DNA of 6,233 bases from positions 1 through 6,233 of the forward strand of contig JAHDYN010000119.1 in NCBI GenBank assembly GCA_023383735.1, read 5' to 3'. The translations under genes and the position numbers were made by a program. Under the pieces are notes generated by a model. It was given only the letters and a program-made list of their open reading frames with translations. It did not search any database and was not told the origin of the DNA. The stretch is from Gammaproteobacteria bacterium (GTDB taxonomy: Bacteria; Pseudomonadota; Gammaproteobacteria; Steroidobacterales; GCA-2729495). Below are positions 1 to 6,233 of this stretch, piece by piece; within the stretch, counting starts at the first letter, position 1, and each line of letters begins with the position of its first letter.

Positions 1-673
1 CGAGACCCAGGAGAGCGGCCTGCCTGTCGCCGGTCCCGAGCACATCAAGGCTGCGGGCCAGCAGAGTGCCGCCGATCACGCCGGTGGTGGCGACCAGCAG
101 AATCGTGCCGGGCTGTTCCACAAACGAGAAGTCACCCATCAGCCAGAAGATGATGCCGCGCAGTTTGGTATCCGGACTGATTGCCAGCATCAGGCTGACC
201 ACCGCACTCCAGCCTGCGGCAACGACGATGCCGGTGAGGAGCAGCCGGTCGGTACTCCCTGCACCGGTGCCGCGCGCCAGGCTGAACACCAGCAAGGTAC
301 TGCCGAGTGCACCGGCAAAGGCGGCAGCGTCCACCATCAACCCGGATGCGCCCAGCAGCATGGCCCCCAGGGCAGTGACAGCGGCACCGCTGGAGGTGCC
401 CAGCACATAGGGGTCGGCAAGCGGATTGCGCAGCAGTACCTGCATGAGTGCGCCAGCCACCGCGAGTGCCGCGCCGGTGCCAAACGCCGCCAGTGCACGC
501 GGCAGGCGCAGACGGGTTACAACCTCGATCGCTTCCGGCCCGGCCGTACCGGACCACCAGTCCAGCAGCGTGTTGACACCGGCCGCGCTGCTGCCGACAA
601 GCAGTGCAAACAGCAGTGACCCGACGCCGAGTCCGCCCAGGATGAGCAACAGCAGACGTGGCGACTTCAGCAT
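1..673 (-). CDS. FecCD/BtuC-family ABC transporter permease (3' end cut by window edge)
   Basis: Inner-membrane permease subunit of a periplasmic-binding-protein-dependent importer of the kind that takes up cobalamin, ferric siderophores or haem. From the ATG at 673 the minus frame stays open for 224 codons to the left edge; the family usually has about 330 residues, so roughly the last third is missing. Residues 7-27 form a first membrane helix. The family signature follows: RLRLPRALAAFG (54-65), then an alanine/glycine-rich helix, then LLRNPLADPYVLGTSSGA (80-97). Further hydrophobic helices lie near 98-112, 116-133 and 144-165, then IIFWLMGDFS (174-183), then another helix from about 190. 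No strong Shine-Dalgarno sequence precedes the ATG; the frame is open further upstream but holds no better start. The gene diverges from rppH. No binding protein, ATPase or TonB receptor gene is visible, so the substrate cannot be assigned. Confidence 0.93.
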   Translation of the reverse strand, partial: MLKSPRLLLLILGGLGVGSLLFALLVGSSAAGVNTLLDWWSGTAGPEAIEVVTRLRLPRALAAFGTGAALAVAGALMQVLLRNPLADPYVLGTSSGAAVTALGAMLLGASGLMVDAAAFAGALGSTLLVFSLARGTGAGSTDRLLLTGIVVAAGWSAVVSLMLAISPDTKLRGIIFWLMGDFSFVEQPGTILLVATTGVIGGTLLARSLDVLGTGDRQAALLGL

Positions 674-786
674 GATGATCCGACGCTGGTTTGCTGGAAA
701 TTCGCAGCCACCGCAGTGTACTTGAACCGATGTCCCTGCCGTGACACTGTTCCGGCTCATGTGGAAGAATCGTGCCACAGGTGTGG
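674..786. other. Divergent intergenic region between the permease gene and rppH
   Basis: About 100 bases that must hold the 5' signals of both divergent genes. I see no convincing -35/-10 pair on either strand: TTGAAC at 722-727 is a fair -35 for rppH, but nothing near consensus lies 16-18 bases downstream. GGAAG (763-767) and AGG (779-781) are the only Shine-Dalgarno-like strings for rppH. I could not find the conserved boxes of a cobalamin riboswitch on the minus strand ahead of the permease gene. Confidence 0.5.
739..780. repeat. Imperfect inverted repeat just upstream of rppH
   Basis: CCGTGACAC (739-747) and GTGCCACAG (772-780) can pair at 7 of 9 positions across a 24-base loop. In RNA the right arm would cover the alternative GTG start at 772 and the first two bases of the AGG (779-781) ahead of the ATG at 787. 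In DNA it could be a spaced operator. With two mismatches and a long spacer it may be chance. Confidence 0.2.
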
Positions 787-1335
787 ATGGTGCCCGTGGA
801 TCTGATTGACGGAGAAGGCTTTCGGGCGAACGTTGGCATCATTGTCTGCGACCGGCGCGGTCTGCTGCTGGTCGGTGGGCGTATTGGCCAGAACTCCTGG
901 CAGTTTCCACAGGGTGGCATCCAGTCGGGTGAGTCCGCCGAGCAGGCCATGTTTCGTGAGCTGCATGAAGAAATCGGCCTGACCGACCGGGATGTCGATG
1001 TGCTTGGCTGTACGCGTGACTGGTTGCGTTATCGTCTGCCCGAGCAATTCATGCGCAAGAACGTCCACCCCCTGTGCATCGGCCAGAAACAGCGCTGGTA
1101 TCTGCTGAGGCTGATGGGGACCGAGACCGGGCTCCGATTCGATACCACCACCACGCCGGAATTCGACCGCTGGCGATGGACGGGTTTCTGGGAGCCCGTA
1201 CGCGAAGTGATTTTCTTCAAGCGACAGGTCTATGCGCAGGCCCTGAAGGAACTCGGACCGCTGCTGTTTCCGGCCGGGCTGCCGCCCCGGCCAGACTGGT
1301 GGCAGTCCGGCTGGGGCAGCATCGACCATGATTGA
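787..1335 (+). CDS. rppH: RNA pyrophosphohydrolase RppH (Nudix hydrolase)
   Basis: Cytoplasmic Nudix enzyme that removes pyrophosphate from the 5' end of mRNAs to leave a monophosphate, which opens them to RNase E; the family also cleaves diadenosine polyphosphates. Counting from the ATG at 787 (182 aa) the Nudix box runs from G43 to L65, with E49, R57-E58 and E61-E62 in place. WQFPQGG (38-44), TRDWLRY (76-82), CIGQKQRW (97-104) and TPEFDRWRW (123-131) are RppH hallmarks. Glu125 of PEFD corresponds to E. coli Glu120, and spacing from the Nudix box matches E. coli RppH without gaps. E. coli RppH is 176 aa. The start is uncertain. ATG 787 follows AGG with a 5-base gap; GTG 772 follows GGAAG by 4 bases and adds 5 residues. 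The C-terminal tail after about residue 150 is proline/tryptophan-rich and not recognised. The stop overlaps the ppx start, suggesting co-transcription. Confidence 0.95.
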   Translation: MVPVDLIDGEGFRANVGIIVCDRRGLLLVGGRIGQNSWQFPQGGIQSGESAEQAMFRELHEEIGLTDRDVDVLGCTRDWLRYRLPEQFMRKNVHPLCIGQKQRWYLLRLMGTETGLRFDTTTTPEFDRWRWTGFWEPVREVIFFKRQVYAQALKELGPLLFPAGLPPRPDWWQSGWGSIDHD

Positions 1336-2833
1336 TCCAGGCAGCCCCGAGGTACTGGCCGCAGTCGACCTCGGTTCCAACAGCTTTCACATGCTGGTGG
1401 CCCGCTTTGATCACGGGCAGCTGACCATCATCGACCGCTTGCGCGAGATGGTCCGTCTCGGCGGTGGACTGGATGCGCGCCAGCGGCTGAGTGCGTCCAG
1501 CCAGGCGGTGGCCCTGGCGTGCCTCAGGCGTTTCGGCGAGCGGCTGCGCGCGGTCAAGGCAGACAGGGTGAGAGTTGTCGGCACCAACACCCTGCGAGCT
1601 GCCCGCGGTGCCGGTCGTTTCCTGCAGCAGGCAAGCAAGGCGCTCGGCCATCCGGTCGAGATCATTGCCGGTATCGAGGAGGCTAGGCTCATCTACCTGG
1701 GCGCCAGTCACAACCTGCCGCTTGTGGACGGCCCGAGGTTTGTGGTCGATATCGGTGGCGGCAGTACAGAGCTGATCATTGGCCGGGGATTCGAGCCGGC
1801 GGTGATGGAGAGCCTTGCCATCGGTTGCGTCAGTCTGGGACGGAGCGCGTTTCCGGAAGGGCGTCTGTCGGCCAAGAACTTTGCCCGGGCCAGGATCCAG
1901 GTGCGCCTTGAGCTGGAGCCCGTGCGCCAGACCTTCCGTCGCCTTGATCCGGTGCAGATTGCCGGCACTTCCGGCAGCATTCGCGCCGCACATTCCGTGC
2001 TCACGGCTCTGGATCGCGCGCCTCAGGGTATTACCGCCGAAGGTCTGGAGTATCTCATCGACGAGATGGCTGCCTTCGGGCAGGTGGCGAGAATCCGCCT
2101 GCCGGAGCTGTCGGCCGAGCGGGCGGAGGTGTTTCCGGCCGGCGTTGCCATTCTCGTCGAAGTGATGCGTGCCATGGCGCTGCCACGCATGTGCGTGGCC
2201 GATGGCGGCCTGCGTGAAGGCATACTTTACGATCTGGTCGGCCGGCTCACGGATGAGGATTCGCGCGTGCGCACAGTGCGTGCGATGGCTGCGCGGTATC
2301 ACGCTGATTCTGCGCAGGCCGGGCGCGTTGCCGCGACCGCTTCGGTGCTCTTCCAGCAGGTTCGCGATGACTGGGATCTCGGGGCCGAGCACGAACAGCT
2401 GCTGGGCTGGGCGGCACAGCTGCATGAACTGGGGCTGGATATCGCCCATGCGCATTATCACCGGCATGGCGCCTATGTGCTGGAAAACGCGGATATGCCC
2501 GGGTTCCCGCGCGAGGAGCAGCGGGTGCTGGCGCGTCTCGTGCTTGGGCACCGGCGCCGACTTGAGCGTGAGAGCTTCGAGGACCTGCCGCCCGAATGGC
2601 AGCGGCCGGCGCTCCGGCTGACTTTGCTGCTGCGGCTAGCGGCGCTCTTTCACCGCAGCCGGATCGATACGGCCCTGCCCGAGCTGCGTCTGCGGGTACA
2701 CGGACGATCGATGGAGCTCCACTTGCCCCAGGGATGGCTGGCAAGCAACCCGCTCACCCTCGCAGACCTGGAGCGTGAGCGCGCCTTTCTTGCCGGGGCG
2801 GGATGCAAGCTGGCCATCCGCCGCCGCGGCTGA
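1328..2833 (+). CDS. ppx: Exopolyphosphatase, Ppx/GppA family
   Basis: Removes terminal phosphates from inorganic polyphosphate; members of this family also hydrolyse pppGpp to ppGpp. The 501 aa length fits E. coli Ppx (513). The N-terminal half is an ASKHA phosphotransferase fold: phosphate-binding DLGSNSFH at 14-21, VVGTNTLRAAR at 83-93, catalytic glutamate in GIEEARLIYLG (115-125, Glu117 or Glu118), second phosphate loop DIGGGSTEL at 141-149, AGTSGS at 212-217 and DGGLREGILYDL at 292-303. The C-terminal half is the HD-like helical domain, with WAAQLHELGLDI (361-372), YHRHGAYVLENADMPGF (377-393) and LLLRLAALF (433-441), closely following E. coli Ppx. This C-terminal similarity makes Ppx a better name than GppA, though pppGpp activity cannot be excluded. 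The ATG lies inside the last codons of rppH (8-base overlap) with only a weak GGGG upstream, so translation is probably coupled. The stop lies 4 bases from the convergent ppk1 stop. Confidence 0.94.
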   Translation: MIDPGSPEVLAAVDLGSNSFHMLVARFDHGQLTIIDRLREMVRLGGGLDARQRLSASSQAVALACLRRFGERLRAVKADRVRVVGTNTLRAARGAGRFLQQASKALGHPVEIIAGIEEARLIYLGASHNLPLVDGPRFVVDIGGGSTELIIGRGFEPAVMESLAIGCVSLGRSAFPEGRLSAKNFARARIQVRLELEPVRQTFRRLDPVQIAGTSGSIRAAHSVLTALDRAPQGITAEGLEYLIDEMAAFGQVARIRLPELSAERAEVFPAGVAILVEVMRAMALPRMCVADGGLREGILYDLVGRLTDEDSRVRTVRAMAARYHADSAQAGRVAATASVLFQQVRDDWDLGAEHEQLLGWAAQLHELGLDIAHAHYHRHGAYVLENADMPGFPREEQRVLARLVLGHRRRLERESFEDLPPEWQRPALRLTLLLRLAALFHRSRIDTALPELRLRVHGRSMELHLPQGWLASNPLTLADLERERAFLAGAGCKLAIRRRG

Positions 2834-2841
2834 GATCTCAG
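2830..2841. repeat. 12-bp perfect palindrome spanning both stop codons of ppx and ppk1
   Basis: CTGAGATCTCAG reads the same on both strands. Its TGA is the ppx stop, its TCA is the ppk1 stop read on the minus strand, and the central GATC is the entire intergenic space. As RNA it allows only a 4-bp stem with a GATC loop, with a G-G mismatch just outside, and no strong T-tract follows in either direction. It is therefore not a convincing intrinsic terminator. Confidence 0.6.
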
Positions 2842-4925
2842 GCTTTGTCGGCGAGCCGTTTCAGCAGCTGATTCTGAACCGATACCAGTTCGGCTTCCGG
2901 CGCTGGCCTGACCCGCTGATAGCTGCCATCCCCGCGCAGTTCCCAGGCCTGGCAGTTGTCCGACAGGTTGGCGTCGAGGTCGGCAAGAATACGCGCTTTC
3001 AGCAGCGGGTCGGTGATGGGAAAGCACACTTCGATACGCCTGAAGAAATTGCGATCCATCCAGTCGGCACTGGCGCAGAACAGATTCTCGTCACCATTGG
3101 CGTGGAAGTAGTAGACGCGCGAATGCTCCAGGAATCGCCCGACGATCGACCGGACCCTGATGTTGTCGGAAATGCCCGGTATGCCCGGCCGCAGGCAGCA
3201 GATGCCGCGCACGATCAGGTCGATCATCACGCCGGCCGACGAAGCCCTGTACAGCGCCTGGATCACTTCGGGCTCTACGAGGGCGTTCAGCTTGGCAATG
3301 ATATGACCGGCTCCGCCAGCCTCGACGTTGCGGATCTCGGTGTCGATGTGGTGCAGGATGCGCTCATGCAGGTTGAATGGGGCCTGGTAAAGGCGCAGCA
3401 GGGGCGGTGTCTTCGTCAGGCTGGTCAGCTGCAGGAAGACGTGATGCACGTCATGTGCGAGCGACTCATCGGCTGAAAGCAGACTGTAGTCGGTATAGAG
3501 GCGCGCGGTCGCCGTGTGATAGTTGCCGGTGCCCATATGCACATAGCGCTTGAGCTGGCCGCACTCGCGGCGCACGACCAGTGCCAGTTTGCAGTGGGTC
3601 TTGTAACCCACGACGCCATAGACGACGTGGGCACCGGCTTCCTGCAGCCGGTTTGCAAGCTGGATGTTCGCCGCTTCGTCGAAACGTGCCCGGAGCTCGA
3701 TGCTCACGGTCACTTCCTTGCCGGCCTGTGCAGCCCTGACCAGTGCATCGACGATGGGTGATTCTGCACCGGTCCGGTAGAGCGTCAGTTTGATCGCATG
3801 GACGTCGGGATCTTCCGAAGCGCGGGCAAAGAAGTCGATTACGGGAGCGAACGACTCATAAGGGTGATGCAGCAGTATGTCGCCACTGCTGATCGCGGAA
3901 AAAATATCGTCGGCGGCGAGCGTTTCCTTCTGCAGTCCGGGCATGAAGGGTGGATGCCTGAGGTCGTCGCGGCCAGTCATGGCATATACCGCAACCAGAC
4001 GATTGAGATTGACGGGGCCATCCACGCGATAGAGGTCCTGTTCATCGAGCTCGAACATCTCCAGCAGGAAGTCCACGTGCTCCTGTGGGCAGTTGTGCGC
4101 CACTTCCAGGCGGACTGCTTCCCCGTACCGGGTGGCAATCAACTGCCCTTCAACCACCTGCATGAGATCCTCGACTTCCTCGCTTTCGACATACAGGTCG
4201 CTGTTGCGCGTTACGCGAAACTGATAGCAGCCTTGAATTTCCATGCCGGCAAACAGTTCGTCCACGAAGGCGTGGATGACCGAGGAGAGAAAGACGAAGT
4301 CGTTGTTGCCGGTATCCGGCAGGGACGGGTCGAGACGTATCAGGCGCGGCAGCGATCGTGGGGCCTGCACGATCGCACGCTGACAGGGGCGGCCAAAAGC
4401 GTGGATGCCCTTGAGCCCGACGAAGAAGTTAAGGCTCTTGTTCAGGATTCGGGGAAATGGACGTGCCGGATCGAGAGACGTCGGGCTGAGCACCGGTTCG
4501 ATCTCGCGATGAAAATAGCTGCGCAGCCATTCGCGATGTTCCGGGCGCCAGCGTGTCCTGCGGACGAAGCGGATCCCGGCTGTTTCAAGGGCGGGGATCA
4601 ACTCCCTGTTCAGCAGACGGTATTGCTCGTCGACCAGCCGGTGTGCGCGCTGGCTGATATCGCTCAGTACCTGGCTGGCGCTCAGCATGTCCGGCCCCTG
4701 GGGAGGGAGCCCGAGTTCCTTGCGCTGACGCAGGCCACTGACACGGATCTCGAAGAACTCGTCGAGGTTTGTCGAAACAATGCAGAGAAACTTCAGCCGC
4801 TCGAGCAGCGGGAGTGCCGGATCCTTTACCTGATAGAGGACGCGCTGATTGAACTCGAGCGCACTGAGCTCCCGATTGATGAAGTATTCGGGCAGTTTGA
4901 GGTTTGGCGTGTCCAACAGAAGCAA
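2838..4925 (-). CDS. ppk1: Polyphosphate kinase 1
   Basis: Reversibly transfers the gamma phosphate of ATP to inorganic polyphosphate through a phosphohistidine intermediate; usually peripheral to the inner membrane. Length is 695 aa against 688 in E. coli. Domains in order: N domain about 1-115 (FINRELSALEFNQRVL, 15-30), H domain to about 330, then two phospholipase D-like domains. Active-site residues line up with E. coli at a constant offset of 9: His444 in YKTHCKL (phosphorylated His435), His463 in VHMGTGNYH (His454), metal-binding Arg384 (TLYRTG) and Arg414 (ARFDE), and His601 in HSRVYYF (His592). RPGIPG lies at 579-584. The start is a TTG; no ATG or GTG lies in frame nearby, and another TTG three codons later is possible. 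The family core begins at about residue 13, so either is acceptable. The gene is convergent with ppx and follows the M23 peptidase gene in the same direction after 116 bases. Confidence 0.97.
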   Translation of the reverse strand: MLLLDTPNLKLPEYFINRELSALEFNQRVLYQVKDPALPLLERLKFLCIVSTNLDEFFEIRVSGLRQRKELGLPPQGPDMLSASQVLSDISQRAHRLVDEQYRLLNRELIPALETAGIRFVRRTRWRPEHREWLRSYFHREIEPVLSPTSLDPARPFPRILNKSLNFFVGLKGIHAFGRPCQRAIVQAPRSLPRLIRLDPSLPDTGNNDFVFLSSVIHAFVDELFAGMEIQGCYQFRVTRNSDLYVESEEVEDLMQVVEGQLIATRYGEAVRLEVAHNCPQEHVDFLLEMFELDEQDLYRVDGPVNLNRLVAVYAMTGRDDLRHPPFMPGLQKETLAADDIFSAISSGDILLHHPYESFAPVIDFFARASEDPDVHAIKLTLYRTGAESPIVDALVRAAQAGKEVTVSIELRARFDEAANIQLANRLQEAGAHVVYGVVGYKTHCKLALVVRRECGQLKRYVHMGTGNYHTATARLYTDYSLLSADESLAHDVHHVFLQLTSLTKTPPLLRLYQAPFNLHERILHHIDTEIRNVEAGGAGHIIAKLNALVEPEVIQALYRASSAGVMIDLIVRGICCLRPGIPGISDNIRVRSIVGRFLEHSRVYYFHANGDENLFCASADWMDRNFFRRIEVCFPITDPLLKARILADLDANLSDNCQAWELRGDGSYQRVRPAPEAELVSVQNQLLKRLADKA

Positions 4926-4943
4926 TCCGGGGATCCGGCCAAA

Positions 4944-4952
4944 ACTATAGCA
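4944..4952 (-). promoter_or_regulatory. Candidate extended -10 promoter element of ppk1
   Basis: On the minus strand this reads TGCTATAGT, one mismatch from the extended -10 consensus TGnTATAAT. It ends 18 bases before the TTG start, which would give a 5' leader of roughly a dozen bases. No good -35 hexamer lies 16-18 bases upstream, as is common for extended -10 promoters. The short leader leaves room for only a weak ribosome-binding site (CCGGAT about 10 bases ahead of the start). Confidence 0.35.
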
Positions 4953-5021
4953 GGGCGGAAAAACACGGGCGCTGCACAGCTCACAGTTGTCATAAGCCGG
5001 GGAGTGGAGGCGCAGGCGTGG

Positions 5022-5039
5022 GCCGCCCGGCAGGGCAGC
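5022..5039 (-). terminator. GC-rich hairpin just after the M23 peptidase stop codon
   Basis: On the minus strand GCTGCCC, loop TGCC, GGGCGGC forms a 7-bp stem with one G-U pair, starting 2 bases after the peptidase stop. There is no T-tract after it, so it does not meet the criteria for an intrinsic terminator. It could weaken read-through into ppk1 or protect the mRNA 3' end. Confidence 0.3.
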
Positions 5040-5041
5040 GC

Positions 5042-6233
5042 TCAGCGAGCTATCGGACGATTTGCCGCGAGTGCGGTCTGGCGGCTGGCGATTCGCGCCA
5101 GCAGTGGCTGGGCCGTGGTCTGGAACGCCATCAGGTCTGCGCCACGCAATGGCTCGGCGGGCGGCAGGATCACCGTTTGCGGGTTCAGGTGCACGCCGTT
5201 CTTGCGATACTCGTAGTGCAGGTGCGCTGCGGTGGCGAGTCCCGTTGCACCGACATGGCCGATTACCTCGCCCTGGCGAACCCTGGATCCATAGCTGCTG
5301 GTCTTGGCGAAGCGGGACAGGTGTGCATAAAGGGTGGTGATATTCCCGCTGTGCTGCAGGATCAGCGTGTTGCCATAGCCGCTCTTCCAGCCACGGAAGA
5401 TGACTTTGCCATCGCCAGATGCCTTTACCGGTGTACCGGTCGGCGCCGCGTAATCGACACCCTGATGGGCGCGGATGGTGTTGAGGATCGGGTGCCGCCG
5501 GTTCGGGTTGAACTTGGAACTGATCCGCGCGAAGGACACCGGCGCACGCACGAATGCCTTGCGCATCGGGCGGCCATCAGTCGAGTAATAGGCAGCGCGA
5601 CCGTCGGCTTCTTCAAAGCGTACGGCGGTATAGCGACCGCCACGGTTGGTGAACTCGGCGGCGAGGATCTCGCCTTCGCCGAGCTTCTTGCCGTTGCGCC
5701 AGAGCTCTTCGTAGACGAGAGTGAATTCGTCGCCGGTATTGATGTCGCGAACGAAATCGATGTCCCAGGCGAAGATATCGGCCAGCTTCATGACCGCCTT
5801 TTCGGACAGGCCGGCGTTTGCTGCGGCCTCAAACAGCGAGGTCGAGATGATGCCACCGGCAGTGACGACGCGACGCTCGAGAGGCAGATCAAGCAGTTCG
5901 GCACGGAATTCAGGTTCTGCACCAACGGTTTCACCGGCGTTTCGCTCGACGATGAAGGTTTTGCCGACGCCGATATCACGCTCGAGCTCCAGCACGGCGC
6001 CATTATCGTGTCGAACCGACAGGACGTCGCCCGGCCGCAGGATGCGCAGGTTTTCCCGGGCGGTATCCAGTTGCAGGATCTCGGCGAGGTCTACGAGACT
6101 CAGTCCGCTGGCCCGGAACAGGCCATCAAGGGTGTCGCCTGGCTGTACGTCCAGCACCAGCGTCTCGAAAGGGTCAACTGCTTCAGGGGCTGCGCTGGTC
6201 TCGTCGGCAGCGAGCCGGGCCTTGGCCTGAACT
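5042..6233 (-). CDS. M23 (LytM) peptidoglycan metalloendopeptidase, N-terminus beyond window edge
   Basis: Periplasmic zinc endopeptidase that cleaves peptide cross-links in peptidoglycan, similar in layout to E. coli MepM (YebA, 440 aa). The minus frame is open to the right edge: 396 codons are present, and a GTG at 6157 is only an internal codon, since coding sequence continues upstream of it. The signal or anchor segment is therefore not visible. Counting from that GTG, a LysM/OapA-like domain lies at about 3-50 (VQPGDTLDGLF, then LRPGDVLSV). A Csd3-like middle region follows at about 65-205 (IISTSLFEAA, then INTGDEFTLVYE). The LytM domain occupies about 220-330, with zinc ligands His231 and Asp235 in HQGVD, His279 in LYAHL, and His312 and His314 in HLHYEY. 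All catalytic motifs are intact, so an active enzyme is expected rather than an EnvC/NlpD-type activator. The 40-residue tail is not recognised. ppk1 follows downstream in the same direction. Confidence 0.95.
   Translation of the reverse strand, partial: VQAKARLAADETSAAPEAVDPFETLVLDVQPGDTLDGLFRASGLSLVDLAEILQLDTARENLRILRPGDVLSVRHDNGAVLELERDIGVGKTFIVERNAGETVGAEPEFRAELLDLPLERRVVTAGGIISTSLFEAAANAGLSEKAVMKLADIFAWDIDFVRDINTGDEFTLVYEELWRNGKKLGEGEILAAEFTNRGGRYTAVRFEEADGRAAYYSTDGRPMRKAFVRAPVSFARISSKFNPNRRHPILNTIRAHQGVDYAAPTGTPVKASGDGKVIFRGWKSGYGNTLILQHSGNITTLYAHLSRFAKTSSYGSRVRQGEVIGHVGATGLATAAHLHYEYRKNGVHLNPQTVILPPAEPLRGADLMAFQTTAQPLLARIASRQTALAANRPIAR

Larger units (their letters stand above)
4926..5041. 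other. Intergenic region upstream of ppk1
   Basis: 116 bases between the end of the M23 peptidase gene and the start of ppk1, both on the minus strand. It holds a GC-rich hairpin directly after the peptidase stop and an extended -10-like element close to ppk1. No small ORF or RNA gene was recognised. Whether ppk1 is also read from the peptidase promoter cannot be told from sequence. Confidence 0.6.

Noticed and set aside
674..771. Possible cobalamin riboswitch ahead of the BtuC-like permease gene
   Set aside because: The minus-strand sequence lacks the conserved B12-box strings and the space is too short for the full element.
132..950. Minus-strand open frame spanning the permease gene, the intergenic region and part of rppH
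   Set aside because: It is in a different frame from the clear FecCD permease and crosses a divergent gene boundary. The protein is low-complexity and Arg/Cys-rich.
1217..2551. Minus-strand open frame (444 codons) opposite ppx and the end of rppH
   Set aside because: Its translation is rich in His, Arg and Gln with no domain, and it is opposite two well-supported genes. It is a codon-bias shadow.
2775..3476. Plus-strand open frame crossing the ppx/ppk1 junction
   Set aside because: Overlaps the end of ppx in another frame and the C-terminal part of ppk1 on the other strand, with no recognisable motif.
4955..4985. Possible intrinsic terminator ending in the minus-strand TTTTT ahead of ppk1
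   Set aside because: The sequence just before the T-run (GAGCTGTGCAGCGCCCGTG) offers only a 3-bp stem, so no stable hairpin abuts the T-tract.
4987..4993. TTGTCAT followed by AA, resembling one half of a PhoB (Pho) box upstream of ppk1
   Set aside because: A Pho box needs a second copy 11 bases away. Neither the upstream (ACAGCTC) nor the downstream (CGGGGAG) position matches, so a single half-site is not evidence.
3798..5216. Long plus-strand open frame (472 codons) antisense to ppk1
   Set aside because: It lies opposite the complete, motif-rich ppk1 gene and runs through the intergenic region into the peptidase gene. Its translation shows no recognisable domain. Long antisense frames are common in high-GC coding DNA.

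Overview
The window is ordinary chromosomal sequence from a high-GC gammaproteobacterium. The evidence is an RppH that aligns without gaps to the E. coli enzyme over its core, E. coli-type Ppx and PPK1 proteins, and an OapA/LysM-plus-LytM endopeptidase. The genus cannot be named from this stretch. No mobile element, CRISPR array, tRNA or rRNA was seen. Both window edges cut through genes.

Layout from left to right. (1) 1-673, minus strand: the N-terminal two thirds of a FecCD/BtuC-type ABC transporter permease, cut by the left edge. (2) 674-786: a short divergent intergenic region. (3) About 787-1335, plus: rppH, a Nudix RNA pyrophosphohydrolase. (4) 1328-2833, plus: ppx, an exopolyphosphatase of the Ppx/GppA family, overlapping the end of rppH by 8 bases (ATGATTGA). 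(5) 2838-4925, minus: ppk1, polyphosphate kinase, running head-on into ppx with only GATC between the two stop codons. (6) 4926-5041: an intergenic region with a GC-rich hairpin and a possible extended -10 promoter for ppk1. (7) 5042 to the right edge, minus: an M23 (LytM) peptidoglycan metalloendopeptidase whose N-terminus lies outside the window.

The centre forms a phosphoanhydride module. PPK1 makes polyphosphate from ATP and Ppx degrades it, and Ppx-family enzymes may also act on pppGpp. RppH removes pyrophosphate from mRNA 5' ends. In E. coli ppk and ppx form one co-directional operon. Here the two antagonistic genes converge and nearly touch, and ppx is instead coupled to rppH. This arrangement is the most notable thing in the window. 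I found no evidence for a previously undescribed system.
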